Below are positions 34,223 through 45,930 of a stretch of DNA of 64,000 bases, one piece after another. The translations under genes were made by a program, and so were the position numbers. The notes beneath the pieces were generated by a model that saw only the letters and a program-made list of their open reading frames with translations, had not been told where the DNA came from and ran no database searches. The stretch comes from Culex pipiens pallens (Eukaryota; Arthropoda; Insecta; Diptera; Culicidae), in contig NC_068938.1 of assembly GCF_016801865.2 (NCBI RefSeq), positions 26,649,117 to 26,713,116 on the forward strand, in the 5' to 3' direction. Numbering within the stretch: position 1 is the first letter of the stretch; every line of letters begins with the position of its first letter.

Positions 34223-36813
34223 TTAATATTCTCGTATTTTTAAGAATATATTTGTTTTTTCATAATTTTCTTATGCATTTTTACATTTTTAGCTGTATTT
34301 TTTTCAACAGTACGCGTCAAACTTATTTGTTTCTTTTGTTTGAATTTTATCTTTTTTAAGAGTATTGCCTTTAAAATACTGAAATAGTCACAAAATATCC
34401 ATTTCTAAAAAAATCAGAAATTTGGCCAAAAAATGTGTCTGCAAAACATGGTACTTTGTGAAATGTTAATATTCTACAAAAATTATTAATAAACGCAAAA
34501 TACAAACAAAATTTCGCTTTATTTCATAACCATATTACAAATTATATAAAAATAGTGTTTACAGTATTTTGTGAACATTTAAGCATAAAACAAAAAAAAG
34601 CGAAAATGCAAACAAAATTTGACTTTGTTCAAATCCCATACTGCAAATTATGAATTTGTAAGTATTTTCGATAATAAATAATGTTTTATGTGAATATTTC
34701 AGTTTATCACAAATAAAGCTCTAATATAGTGAAAATATATGCAAAATTTCATCTCGTTTGATGCCCACATTGCTAATTATAATAGTTTTAATATTTTAGA
34801 AAAAACTGTATTTTGTGAAAACTCGAGTGCTTTTAAAGGTAAAAAAATGTTTAGTTTGATACCTATACAGGAAATTATGTAGATTTAGGTATTTTCTAGG
34901 AAAATGGTAATTTTGAAAGTTGAGTACTTAAGAAAAACAAGTCTACTAAAAGTGAAAAAAATCTACAAAATTTTGCATTCTATGCTAGCCATATTGCATA
35001 TTATGATACTTAGAGTATGTTCAAAATATACAGTATTTTTGTTTTGTATTTATACTTAAAAATTTACTACATTTTCAATTAATATCCTGACTTTTTTTCA
35101 AAAGTTCCTGTGAACTATGGATATCGCTTTGTTTATAGGACATTTTCAAAAAATAATAGTGAGGTATTGAAAATTTATCATGATATGGTTGGATTAGGTC
35201 AACTTAAGAAAAATTCAAAAAAATATTTTTTTTCCATTTTCGTTGATAAGATTTTCGCTGATAGATACATCTAAAAAACGATACTGATAGATGATCGTTA
35301 TCGTCCCGACGATAATCATTATCATTATCGTCAGGTGCTTATATTATCGACGATAATTTATCATTTAATATTGTTGGAAAAATTACACTAAATATTCGAA
35401 ATCATTTAAAACTTTTATTAATTTACATATTTTTCAACTTCTTTTTTACAGTATAGAAAATATATTTTTTTTTTTTTTGAAAAATTGGTAAATTATTTTG
35501 TCTTTTTAAAATTTGGCACTCTTTGTCGTCTAAAACATGTCCAAAATTAAGCACTTTTGAAAATGTTTTTTTTTTGTGCTACCAAGATTTTTGTAAGGAA
35601 CTTAGCTAAATACATAATTACTTTATTATCGGTTCCATATTGGTATGAACAGAGTTCACATTTTTGAAGACTTGTTGATGCAAAACGTCTTTGTTAGTCT
35701 TAGAAGAGCGCACACAAAGTTTCATTGAAACCAATATTCGAAAATTATATTTCCAACAAATTTGCTCATGCACACTGTATGGATGACTTTTAAACACCTT
35801 AACGGAAGTAATATTTCCTGCAATGTTTTTTTTAAGAAAAAGTTTCGATGAAAGGTTCGACATAATCTTTCAAATCGTATATAACACAAGCTAATATTTC
35901 ATAAATAAATCTTCCCCGTTCACAATTCAATCAGTGACTGCTCGTCGCACATCTTTTCGCGCACACACACACACATGGAAAATCCATAATCTTGCCCTCA
36001 ATTTTCGACAACATGCTTGCCGAGTAGTATCACGTTCGAAATGCTACCGCTGATGCTCGTCGACCACCTGCCACTTGCACAGATCCTACCCTGCCAAAGT
36101 TGCCCTCAGAATCCCCGATGATCCTCTCGGCGAACGAAACGTTTTATTGCCTTTTCCAGCATCCGCGCCACCAAAACTTTTCGTGTGAGAGAGATATCTA
36201 CGTATTTGTGAGGGGGTGTGTGCGTTGACGTCAAGTCAACTTTATCTTTCACTTCTCGTCGCTCTGTATGTGTGTCTCTGAGTGTGTATCGCTGAGCTCA
36301 GTGATGCTCGTTAAATTGATTTTAAATCAATAATAAAATTATACTTTATCGATATTAAATCCAACCCACATCATCATCATCAGCAGCAGCAGTCAGAAAG
36401 TGAAGGGGTTAGTTAGGATATGTGTATGTGTGTCCATCAGTATGTGTGACGACAACATCTCAATGAAGGAGTTCAACCTCGTCGTTTAACTTATATCCAC
36501 CGACGACACTGACAAGTTGAGCAGTCGAGAGAAGCCAATCGAAAATCGGAGCAGGGATTTGCACGAAATCAGTTGGAAATCCTTCGCCGGATAACGGAGG
36601 CCATTTCTTGACTTTCTGGGAGGCCAACTTCTTGCCGTTGTTTTGTGTCAAACTGTGGCTTTTCGAAGTGGGTTTTGAGGACGAGAAGTGATATGTATTT
36701 CCCCCATGTTGATGGAGGAAGTGATGACACCACGATTTCGCAGTGAGGTTAATTTTGTGGAGGATATCAAGAAATGTTGAAAAATGCATGGATCAACCTT
36801 AGTTTTGAAAATA
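34223..36813. other. AT-rich spacer, then mixed-composition block
   Basis: Short ATTATCGTC words cluster at about 35285-35365. From 35930 to 36790 composition is more balanced, with CA-rich and GTGT runs (about 35959-35974, 36265-36290). Nothing codes convincingly. The minus-strand frame at 36460-36789 is open for 109 codons but has no recognisable domain or splice signals. Confidence 0.4.
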
Positions 36814-38389
36814 GAGCAATTCCAGCTCAAATCAGGAATTTTTCTGGTACTTTTGTACCCGACCCTCGCCGATTTCAATGAAACTTTGTAGACATGTTAT
36901 CCTAGACCTATTTAAGCCATTTTTGTGTATATGGAGCCAATAGAACTCGAAAATAACATTTGAGAAGGTCGTAAGCTATTTAAATATTTTTGTATTTTGG
37001 AATTTAAAATTACTGTATAGTAATTTAATGTATAGTATACTCTTGCTAGTGCTTAGTTAAAGAAATAATTGTTCCTAAATGGATTATGATGCAACACACA
37101 GCTGTAAGGAACTCCAAAACTCTGTTATGCACTTCAAAATAACTCATTGTATCTTGATTATTCACCAATAAAACCGAATTGAAAATTGAAAAATTTAAAA
37201 ATTACTGTATCTCGAAGCCGATGCGTCGTATCAAAAAGTGGTCAAAGACAAACTTGTAGGAAATTGGACGAGCTTTCTGAAAAAAAATACACTGAAACAA
37301 AAATACACGCCACTTCTATGAGATTTTTTGATTTTTAAGTCTAAAACTTAAATTTAAAGGTGATGTCACGATTTTTTTTCGTTCAAAATTTTTGAGGAAA
37401 TAGCCTAAGATGTCACCAAAAGACTGACGAAAAATGCAGGATGGTATGTCTCTCCTAAAAAAATAGAAAAATCATTTACTACAACTGTTTTTTTGAAAAG
37501 TGGTCTAAACGTCGAAATTTTCAAAAACCGGTAGTGGGAATCGATTCCCCAGACAATTTTACATAAAAGTCTCCATATTGACCATTATCCTATGTCCAAT
37601 CCTTGGGAAGATACAGCGGTTTTAAAAATAAAAATGTTGAAATAATGGGTTTTTTGGCGGTTTTTGGCAATTTCTATATGACAGACTTGGTTTTTCAGTC
37701 TCGCAAATATTTTTACCGGAAAACTCGTCCAATTTCCCATAAGTTTGCCTTTGACAGCATTTCAATTGGATGTTAGGGCTTACAGATATAAGCTTAATTA
37801 CATTGCTAATAACTGAAAATAGAATATTTTTTTCAGTGTGGTAGAAACCAAGATAGTAAATTTGCTTACGTAAATATCAAAACGAGTCAATCAAAAAGCT
37901 GTCGAAGACAAACTTATGGGAAATTGGACGAGCTTTTTAGGAGAGACATACCATCCTGCATTTTTCGTCAGTCTTTTGGTGACATCTTAGGCTATTTCCT
38001 CAAAAATTTTGAACGAAAAAAAATCGTGACATCACCTTTAAATTTAAGTTTTAGACTTAAAAACCAAAAAATCTCATAGAAGTGGCATGTATTTTTGTTT
38101 CAGTGTATTTTTTTCAGAAAGCTCGTCCAATTTCCTACAAGTTTGTCTTTGACCACTTTTTGATACGACGCAACGGCTTCGAGATACAGTAATTTTTAAA
38201 TTCCAAAATACAAAAATATTTAAATAGCTTACGCCCTTCTCAAATGTTATTTTCGAGTACTATTGGCTCCATATACACAAAAATGGCTTATATAGGTCTA
38301 GGATAACATGTCTACAAAGTTTCATTGAAATCGGAGAGGGTCGGGTACAAAAGTACCAGAAAAATTCCTGATTTGAGCTGGAATTGCTC
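36814..38389. mobile_element. Long palindromic (foldback) element E
   Basis: The left end GAGCAATTCCAGCTCAAATC is the reverse complement of the right end GATTTGAGCTGGAATTGCTC. Pairing continues for about 460-650 bases, including the long stretches near 37290-37465 and 37925-38110. The central 37465-37925 is not paired end to end but holds a smaller inverted repeat (CCAATTTCCCATAAGTTTG near 37730, CAAACTTATGGGAAATTGG near 37910). A perfect 4-base duplication AATA flanks it (36810-36813, 38390-38393). Size 1576 bases. No transposase frame. Confidence 0.9.
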
Positions 38390-39461
38390 AATAAGTCTTT
38401 TTTTGTGATTAAAAAATAAATAAAATGCCACAGTGATCCTGGTCGCAAACTTTAGAGGAAAATGGATTTTCCAAAAATGGTGAAGTTTTGAAGCTTTGCT
38501 GGCTTCATGTGAGTTTCTGCCAATGGGAAAAGGTAAATTTTGGCTTTGAAAATTTGAGTGGTTTGGCGATATTAAAAAAAAAATAAAATTATCAAAACTT
38601 ATAACGGCTTATAATTTCTAGCAAAATGAAAACGGAATCTTTCTACCTCATGTGTATATGAAAAGTCTGTATAGGTGTGGTTTTGGCAAAATTAGTGTGC
38701 GGTTTATACCCACAAAACTATATCTTTCTCACACACACACCTCCCCCAAAATCATAAGCATAAGCATCGGCAGCAGCTGCCAGCTGGCGGCTAGCTAGCT
38801 TTGGCTGGCTATCCGCAAGATGGTACAACTTTAAAACCGCAAAGTGGATATCATGGATATCATTTCCCGAACCGCAAACGATTACCATCCGCCTGGCCAC
38901 GTGCGGGAGGAGAACTTTTTCCGGCCCGTGTGTGTGGTTTTGGACGAGATCATTGGACTTTTTCGTGGCGGGAAGCTTTGTTTAAAGTTGGGTTTAATCT
39001 AGGAGAAATTTCAAACAAACAATTTGGTCAATAAATATCATATAAATTAAAAAAAAAATAGTTGGAGTTGAAATCTTCACTGATTAACTGAACTGATTTT
39101 TTTTCTCTCCATCAAACTCTACAAATAAGTTTTGGGTTCATTCTTTGTTCTGAATGCAACCATTAAGTTCAGCAAAGCTGATGATGATTCACATTCTGGA
39201 GAATTTGATATGTAGTCACGATGATGTTGTAGAACATCACTACAAAAGCTTTCCCCATTCAGAAATTTTCAACTAATCCGATTGGTACAAGAGATTTCAG
39301 GATTTTATTTGGTACGCAAAACAGAGTAAGCTCCCCTTTGAAATGCTATATTAGATCCTTCTTTTTCCCAAAATTGCACACAAAACATGCTTCCCAACAG
39401 AAAAATCCGTCAACCGTATCATTGCTACTAAAATCAGTGAGCCTGACGTTACATAACATAC
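38390..39461. other. Intron of the DIP-like gene (inferred)
   Basis: This lies downstream of the donor site of the exon at 39462-39565 in gene orientation. 38730-39000 is less AT-rich with CAGCTGCCAGCTGGCGGCTA-type short palindromes. The next expected DIP exon (continuing the first Ig domain) was not found here or further left. Confidence 0.5.
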
Positions 39462-39565
39462 CTTGTATCCTTTGAGGTTCTCGACGACGCACGCCAGCAG
39501 TGCGTCCCGCCCGATTGTGACCGTGATGTTGGGGATGGGTTCCGCGAACCGGGGGAAGTTGGCTT
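39462..39565 (-). CDS. DIP-like immunoglobulin gene, first Ig-domain exon (partial gene)
   Basis: This 104-base internal exon encodes ANFPRFAEPIPNITVTIGRD followed by ALLACVVENLKGYK. It covers the A-B strand region of a first Ig domain: GRDALLACVV contains the B-strand Cys that pairs with a later WYMC cysteine. The match in style is to Dpr-interacting proteins (DIPs), GPI-linked or secreted IgSF adhesion proteins at insect synapses that bind Dpr partners. The acceptor is TTTTTTTTTTAAATTCACAG and the donor ACAAG|GTATGT. In Drosophila DIP genes an intron falls at the same GYK|VAW position, as I recall. The exon starts with two bases of a codon, compatible with the upstream exon at 41455-41499. 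The following exon is not in the window. The paralogue cannot be named. Confidence 0.85.
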
Positions 39566-39863
39566 CTGTGAATTTAAAAAAAAAAGTGGAGAGAAAGGGG
39601 TTAAAAATAAAGCAAGTAGACAATTTTCGAAAAAGGTTGACACTTTTTTAAATTTACTCAAATAAAGAGAACCATCGTCTTAAAAATCTTCATTTCAAAT
39701 CACAAGAATTATTGAATTATTTATTTTGAAATTTATTTCAATAAATAAAAATTAATAACACTACACAATTCTGACAAACTTAGGTAGAATTTGTTTAAAA
39801 AATGTGCAGTGTTATTAAATTTTATCACTGTCAAATTATTAAACTTTCAAATATAAAAATCTT

Positions 39864-41094
39864 CAATTTTCCAATTTCCAAATTTCCAAATTTCCAAATT
39901 TCCAAATTTCCAAATTTCCAAATTTCCAAATTTCCAAATTTCCAAATTTCCAAATTTCCAAATTTCCAAATTTCCAAATTTCCAAATTTCCAAATTTCCA
40001 AATTTCCAAATTTCCAAATTTCCAAATTTCCAAATTTCCAATTTTCCAATTTTCCAATTTTCCAATTTTCCAATTTTCCAATTTTCCAATTTTCCAATTT
40101 TCCAATTTTCCAATTTTCCAATTTTCCAATTTTCCAATTTTCCAATTTTCCAATTTTCCAATTTTCCAATTTTCCAATTTTCCAATTTTCCAATTTTCCA
40201 ATTTTCCAATTTTCCAATTTTCCAATTTTCCAATTTTCCAATTTTCCAATTTTCCAATTTTCCAATTTTCCAATTTTCCAATTTTCCAATTTTCCAATTT
40301 TCCAATTTTCCAATTTTGACAATTTGACAATTTGACAATTTGACAATTTGACAATTTGACAATTTGACAATTTGACAATTTGACAATTTGACAATTTGAC
40401 AATTTGACAATTTGACAATTTGACAATTTGACAATTTGACAATTTGACAATTTGACAATTTGACAATTTGACAATTTGACAATTTGACAATTTGACAATT
40501 TGACAATTTGACAATTTGACAATTTGACAATCTGACAATCTGACAATTTGACAATTTGACAATTTGACAATTTGACAATTTGACAATTTGACAATTTGAC
40601 AATTTGACAATTTGACAATTTGACAATTTGACAATTTGACAATTTGACAATTTGACAATTTGACAATTTGACAATTTGACAATTTGACAATTTGACAATT
40701 TGACAATTTGACAATTTGACAATTTGACAATTTGACAATTTGACAATTTGACAATTTGACAATTTGACAATTTGACAATTTGACAATTTGACAATTTGAA
40801 AATTTGACAGTTTGACAATTTGACAATTTGACAATTTGACAATTTGACAATTTGACAATTTGACAATTTGACAATTTGACAATTTGACAATTTGACAATT
40901 TGACAATTTGACAAATTGACAATTTGACAATTTTACAATTTTACAATTTTACAATTTTACAATTTGACAATTTGACAATTTGACAATTTGACAATTTGAC
41001 AATTTGACAATTTGACAATTTGACAATTTGACAATTTAACAATAAGACAATTTGAAATCAAATTGTCAAATTGTTAAATTGTCAAATTGTTAAA
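39864..41094. repeat. 8-base tandem array in three blocks with inverted tail
   Basis: Twenty units of CCAAATTT (39878-40037) are followed directly by 35 units of CCAATTTT (40038-40317) and 90 units of GACAATTT (40318-41037). The spacing stays at exactly 8 bases across both block changes. Variants cluster: two GACAATCT units at about 40529-40544, and a run of TTTTACAA near 40931-40962. After 41045 a few units appear in reverse orientation (AAATTGTC, AAATTGTT), so the end can fold back on the array. Because 8 is not a multiple of 3, all frames read an 8-residue periodic peptide and stay open for over 350 codons; this is not coding. The array lies in the intron between two DIP-like exons. Confidence 0.95.
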
Positions 41095-41454
41095 TTTTTT
41101 TGAATTTCATAAATTATTTGTTTGGAACGCCTTGAAAAACTCAATTTCTAAAAAATTATTTCTAAAAAATCCTTCACCAAAATGCTGCTCAGATTTGTAT
41201 GGTACTTCAACGAACCATAATTAAGCCAACACAAAATTTTCCACACCGTTTGAAAAAGCTTTCCCTGAAAATCAGTGCAGTGTAGCGAATACTGCAAAAA
41301 AAAAAGTGAAAACACGCGCACCCTCTAAAAATCCCCTTGAAGCGCACACAGGTGTGAAATGTGTTTATCTTCATTTTCAGAATCAGGAAAAAAAGGAAAA
41401 ATAACTCGTGTGTAGTATCGCATATGGGTAGATCCTGAACGCAAGGTACGTTAC

Positions 41455-41499
41455 CGTTGTCGAAGTCCGGGACGCTTTCGTGGGCACGTGTCTGTTTGG
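41455..41499 (-). CDS. DIP-like immunoglobulin gene, 45-base exon upstream of the Ig domain
   Basis: The exon is bounded by a good acceptor (pyrimidine-rich TTTCTCTTTCATCTAATTTCAG) and donor CAACG|GTAACG. It reads KQTRAHESVPDFDN with one codon base left over (G). Joined to the two leading bases (AA) of the 39462-39565 exon, this gives a Glu codon and an uninterrupted frame, DFDN-E-ANFPRF. The linker would lie between the signal peptide and the first Ig domain. Very short exons are normal in this class of genes. The first base(s) of the reading frame must come from an upstream exon, not identified. The phase agreement is the main support. Confidence 0.65.
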
Positions 41500-42289
41500 C
41501 TGAAATTAGATGAAAGAGAAAAATGAAACATGAGTGCGGGGAGAGATATATTAGGTGAATTAATTTGAAAAGTTGGGATTTTTACAGGTGAAATATGTAT
41601 GCAGATGTGGCTTCTTTTTGGGTGTCGGTATTGAGTTTGGGGATGCTTGAAAAATGGGTTCGAGGTGAGTGATTTATTTGAGTTTGGGAAATTTTCAGTG
41701 ACTTGCAGTAGTACAGGTAAAATGGTGTCAACGTTAGAACATAACATTTTGTTAAATGCTCTAAAAAAGTATCCTTGAGAATCTTTTTTTCAAATCTCAG
41801 CAACATAAGCTGCCAATAATTGGCAATGATAAATTATGATTTTATTTCAATGATTTCCCCTGAAATCGTTTGCAAAGCTTCCAGTCAGAAAAGAAAGAGA
41901 AAAAAGTGGCCCCAGGCAATCCAATAAAAGTCGAGCTTTATGTTTGAAGTTGAAACGGGTCTGGTCGGGCTCCCTTACTTCTTAAAGACTGAGTCTGTTT
42001 TTTTCTTCCATTTTTCCTGACTAGCTTTCCTTTCCAACCCAATATGGAGTGATGGAAATCGTTTTTCCCTTTGTGTACAGGTTCCTTCCTCCGCGCAGAC
42101 AATGGTCCATTAGCAATTTGGGGATGTTTAGGGTGGCTGCTTATTTCAAGAATTATTTCGATGTTATTCAGATTTTTTTGCGTTTTTCTTTTGTTTTTTA
42201 AGATAAATTTTGATTATACTTTTTTAAGGATTCCAAAAAGACTTGTTGTTTTTTGAGCAAAAAAATATTTTTGCAATTTTTGTAACTAA
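41500..42289. other. Intron of the DIP-like gene (inferred)
   Basis: No coding signal is seen. The stretch immediately right of the 45-base exon carries its acceptor and polypyrimidine tract. Frames here on the minus strand run through the acceptor and have no coding character. Confidence 0.45.
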
Positions 42290-43475
42290 CTCAATCATGT
42301 ACTCACTAACTGACTCAATAACCCATTGACTAAATGATTACCAACGTACTCATTCACTCACTCTCTCACTAACTTACTCAATAATTCACTGACTAAATAA
42401 ATTGTTCACTAACTCATTCGCTCACTCATTGACTCAATAATTCAATAGCTCACTGATTTAATTATTAAATCACTTCCTAATTCTTACAATCACTCACTAA
42501 TTGACTCAATTACTCACTGACTAAATGATTTATTCACTAACTCATTTGCTCACTCACTCACTTTTTGATTCAACAACTCACTGTCTTAATGATTTACTCA
42601 CTTACTAACTGAATCAATAACTCACTGGCTAAATAATTTATTCACTAACTCATTCACTTATTTACCCACTCACTCACTTACTCACTCACTAACTGACTCA
42701 ATAACTCACTTATTGACTCAAAATCTCACTGACTGAATGATATAATCTCTAACTCATTTATTCTCTCACTCACTTACTGACTCAAAACTCACTGACTAAA
42801 TTATTTATTCACTTACTCACTCACTCACTCACTCATTGACTCAACAACTCACTGACTAAATGATTTATTGACTCACTTATTGACTCAATTACTCACTGAT
42901 TAAATGATTTACTCACTTACTCATACAACCACTCGCTCACTAACTGACTCAATAACTCACTGATTAAATGATTTTTTCACTAACTAATTCGCTATCTTAC
43001 TTACTCACTGACTCAATAACTCACTGACTAAATGATTTACTCACTCACTCATTCAATCACTGGCTCACAAACTGACTTATTAACTCACTGATTAACTGAT
43101 TTACTCACTAACTTATTCACTGACTCACTCACTAACTTACTGACTCAAAAACTCGATAATTGACTCAATAATTCACAAACTCGTTCGCTCACTCACTCAC
43201 TCATTGACTCAATAACTCACTGACTAAATGATTTTCTCACTAACTAATTCGCTCTCTCACTTATTCACTGACTAAATGGATAACTCACTTACTCATACAA
43301 TCATTCGCTCACTAACTGACTTATTGACTCACTGATTAAATGATTTACTCACTAACTCTTTCACTGACACACTCACTTACTGACACAAAAACTCGATTAT
43401 TCACTAAATAGCTCACAAACTCATTCGCTCACTCACTCACTGATTGACTCAATAGCTCAATGACTTATTCATTCA
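42290..43475. repeat. ACTC-type tandem array with higher-order units
   Basis: For about 1.2 kb the sequence is made of four-base words ACTC, ACTA, ACTG and ATTC, for example CTCACTGACTAAATGATTTA and CATTCGCTCACTCACTCACT. Longer blocks of about 50-75 bases (ACTCACTGACTAAATGATTT, then TCACTAACTCATTCGCTCAC, then TGACTCAATA) recur roughly a dozen times with drift. Stops occur in all frames. It is a degenerate microsatellite that has been amplified as longer units. Confidence 0.9.
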
Positions 43476-45775
43476 CAATTGTTTTTAACAAATGATTTTT
43501 TTAAGAATGAAATATTCAAATTTTCGGTTTTCAAATTCAAAAGGTAATAAATAAAAGTTTTTTTTAGATTTGTTTATTTTTTAAAGATTGAGTCGACACC
43601 CCTACCTTGTTTCGATGGGGAGGTTAGAATCGGCATCGTGGCAACAAATGGACGCGAAATCGACATCGTGGAATAAAGATTTTAATGTCGGGCGATAATA
43701 ATTTATGCATTTCGACGTGAGGGCCTCTTTTGGCGCGGCCAGGCAGTTACTGAGGGGCCGTTTGAATCGTTTGTTTAGTCATAAAAGCATTTAATTGGAC
43801 TAATGTTAGGTGGGTGCGTTTAAGGAGCAATTAAGTTGGCATTAGAATCATCGAACGTGCCAACATTGGCACGTTTGAATTATATTGGGCTGAGGGGGTG
43901 ATGTAATCGGTTTTGTTGAGACGTTTAATTAAATGATTTCGTCAGACAAAATCGTTTCTGTCTACTTAAATTGGAGTTTTGGAACAAACCATTAAATTCA
44001 CATAAAATAACATTTCAATTCGAAAGGAAATTTCCAACTCGATTTTCTGACGAAAAATTCTTCAAAGCTCCAGCTCCTCTTTCAACATTTCAAGCAAAAA
44101 GCTCACTCCCTTTCAACACAGTATACTTCATCTCACTTTACTTCGCCCAGTAGAAACAAATCAATTCTCATTACTTTTAATTGGAATTCCGTTTCGGTCT
44201 GGAGAGAGTAATCCCCACCACTTCCCTACTAAATAGAGAAAAATTGTGAAAATACCACCCGACCAAAGTCACTGCCGGGCTGTAATTGGACACTTCCTTT
44301 CTTCCATTTGGGAAGGTGAAAACCACAGCGGAAAAATCACCCAACTTGTTGTTGTTGGTCCAGGAAGTTGGTCACTCTGGACCACCCATGAAAATGATGA
44401 TGATAAATGAGAAACTCGTGAGTGCGGAGACTAATTGAGGAGGATTTTTTTTTGTTTTGGAGGAGGAGAATGGAATGAGGGCAAATGTTCGATACTCTGA
44501 ATGTTTGGTCAAAATTTTGAACATTTAATTTCTTGGCTTATTTCGAGCTAAAATTTTGTTAGGGTTGTCCCTTTAATCATAGAATTTATTTTGTGTAATT
44601 GGTTCAACCACTAACTTAATACAATTTTGGCAGCAGAAAATCTTTATTTTTAAAAGAATTTTATAGCCGAATCTTTGGAAAAATTAAGGACTATTCATCA
44701 AAAAGAAGAAACATGAAAGATACTTATTTGTTGATTTTTAAAACAATTCTCAAATTGTTTTTTTTTATAAGATAATTGCAAATATTTTTCCTACAAAATT
44801 AGTCTATACTTCAGAGGGTAAACAAACTAAATTATGTCTTATATATCATTACAAAATTTAAATGAAAATAAAATTAAATTACTTTTCCTTACTTAGCTAT
44901 TAAGGAAACTAGTGTTTCCAAAATAACTGAACTGGTGTGTAATGCATTTTAATACTTTTTATTCATTCAAATGTTATTTTAACTTTCAAATTTTCATCAG
45001 ATTAAGAACTTAAAAACTAAACATATTTAAAATTCTCCGATCCTTTAAAACAAGTTTTGTTAAATTCCAGCCCAAATTTTGAAAAGGTTAAAAAGTCAAA
45101 TTTTTAAGGATTTTTCTAATATTAGCAAGAGTTTGAAATCTTTAAGTTTTTTTTTTATTAAACGGGAAAACTCACAAATATTTAATTTTATCTTAACAAG
45201 TATTTTGTTGTTTTAAGTTATTAGTAATTAAGTTTAATTTATTGACACTTTAAATTTTAAATAAAATTTCATTCATTGAAAGGTTGTATCTCAGCAAATT
45301 ATTGTTCGTTTCTAACAGTTCGTAAACATAAATTATAGAAAAAAATTCAGCTATTCGATTTTTTTTAAATGAACAAAAATTTACACTTTTCTAATTTATC
45401 AAAAATATTCCAATTATTATCTTAAATAAGGCTAAAAAATTGTGCATTTAAAAAATACGTACTTTTTGAATGAAACATTTGATTAACTTTAAAAATTGAA
45501 GCTTTTTTAAGTAAGAAAATTAGCATTGGTAAAATGACTATTTTTTCAAGCAAAAAAACATCATTTCGAGATTTTTTGACAACTAGAAACATAAAAAAAT
45601 TCAATAGTTCAGATTTTCTGTATTTGAATGTTTAGTAACAAAAAGCTTATTAAAAAATCAGCAAAAATAACTTCCGTGAGCCTATTTTTAATATATTCCT
45701 TAACTTTGCGGAGGAAATTTAGTAGTACGGAAATTTTCTTCAAATGATACATTTATTCGAATATATAAATTTTAT
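43476..45775. other. Mixed then AT-rich spacer, no gene
   Basis: 43590-44470 is less AT-rich, without repeat borders or coding signal. 44480-45775 is strongly AT-rich. Confidence 0.4.
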
Positions 45776-45930
45776 TTTTGTATGGACAGTTGTCAAAATT
45801 GTATGGAAAAAATATTGATACAAAATGACTTCTTGGTCATAGGAAAGATGCTTACAAAGGTTGATTCAAATAAAGTTATATCAAAATTAAAATGCATGAA
45901 ATTTTCTTATTCAGTAGAGAATCGCACAAA
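45776..45930. repeat. Fragment of the foldback family (element F-like)
   Basis: TTTTGTATGGACAGTTGTCA, then AAAATTGTATGG, then AAAATGACTTCTTGGTCATAGG, ending TAGAGAATCGCAC near 45930, follows the order of the right arm of element F at 58185-58342. It is diverged, lacks the partner arm and has lost the exact terminus. Confidence 0.6.

Noticed and set aside
36460..36789. 109-codon minus-strand frame that could be a DIP exon
   Set aside because: No Ig-domain features (no WYMC or similar), no fitting donor/acceptor pair.
39831..40930. Three minus-strand open frames of 355-363 codons and one plus-strand frame of 177 codons
   Set aside because: They are produced by an 8-base tandem repeat that contains no stop in any frame; the peptide repeats every eight residues. 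Not coding.
39864..41094. Resemblance of a regular repeat array to CRISPR
   Set aside because: Units are 8 bases with no spacers and the genome is eukaryotic.
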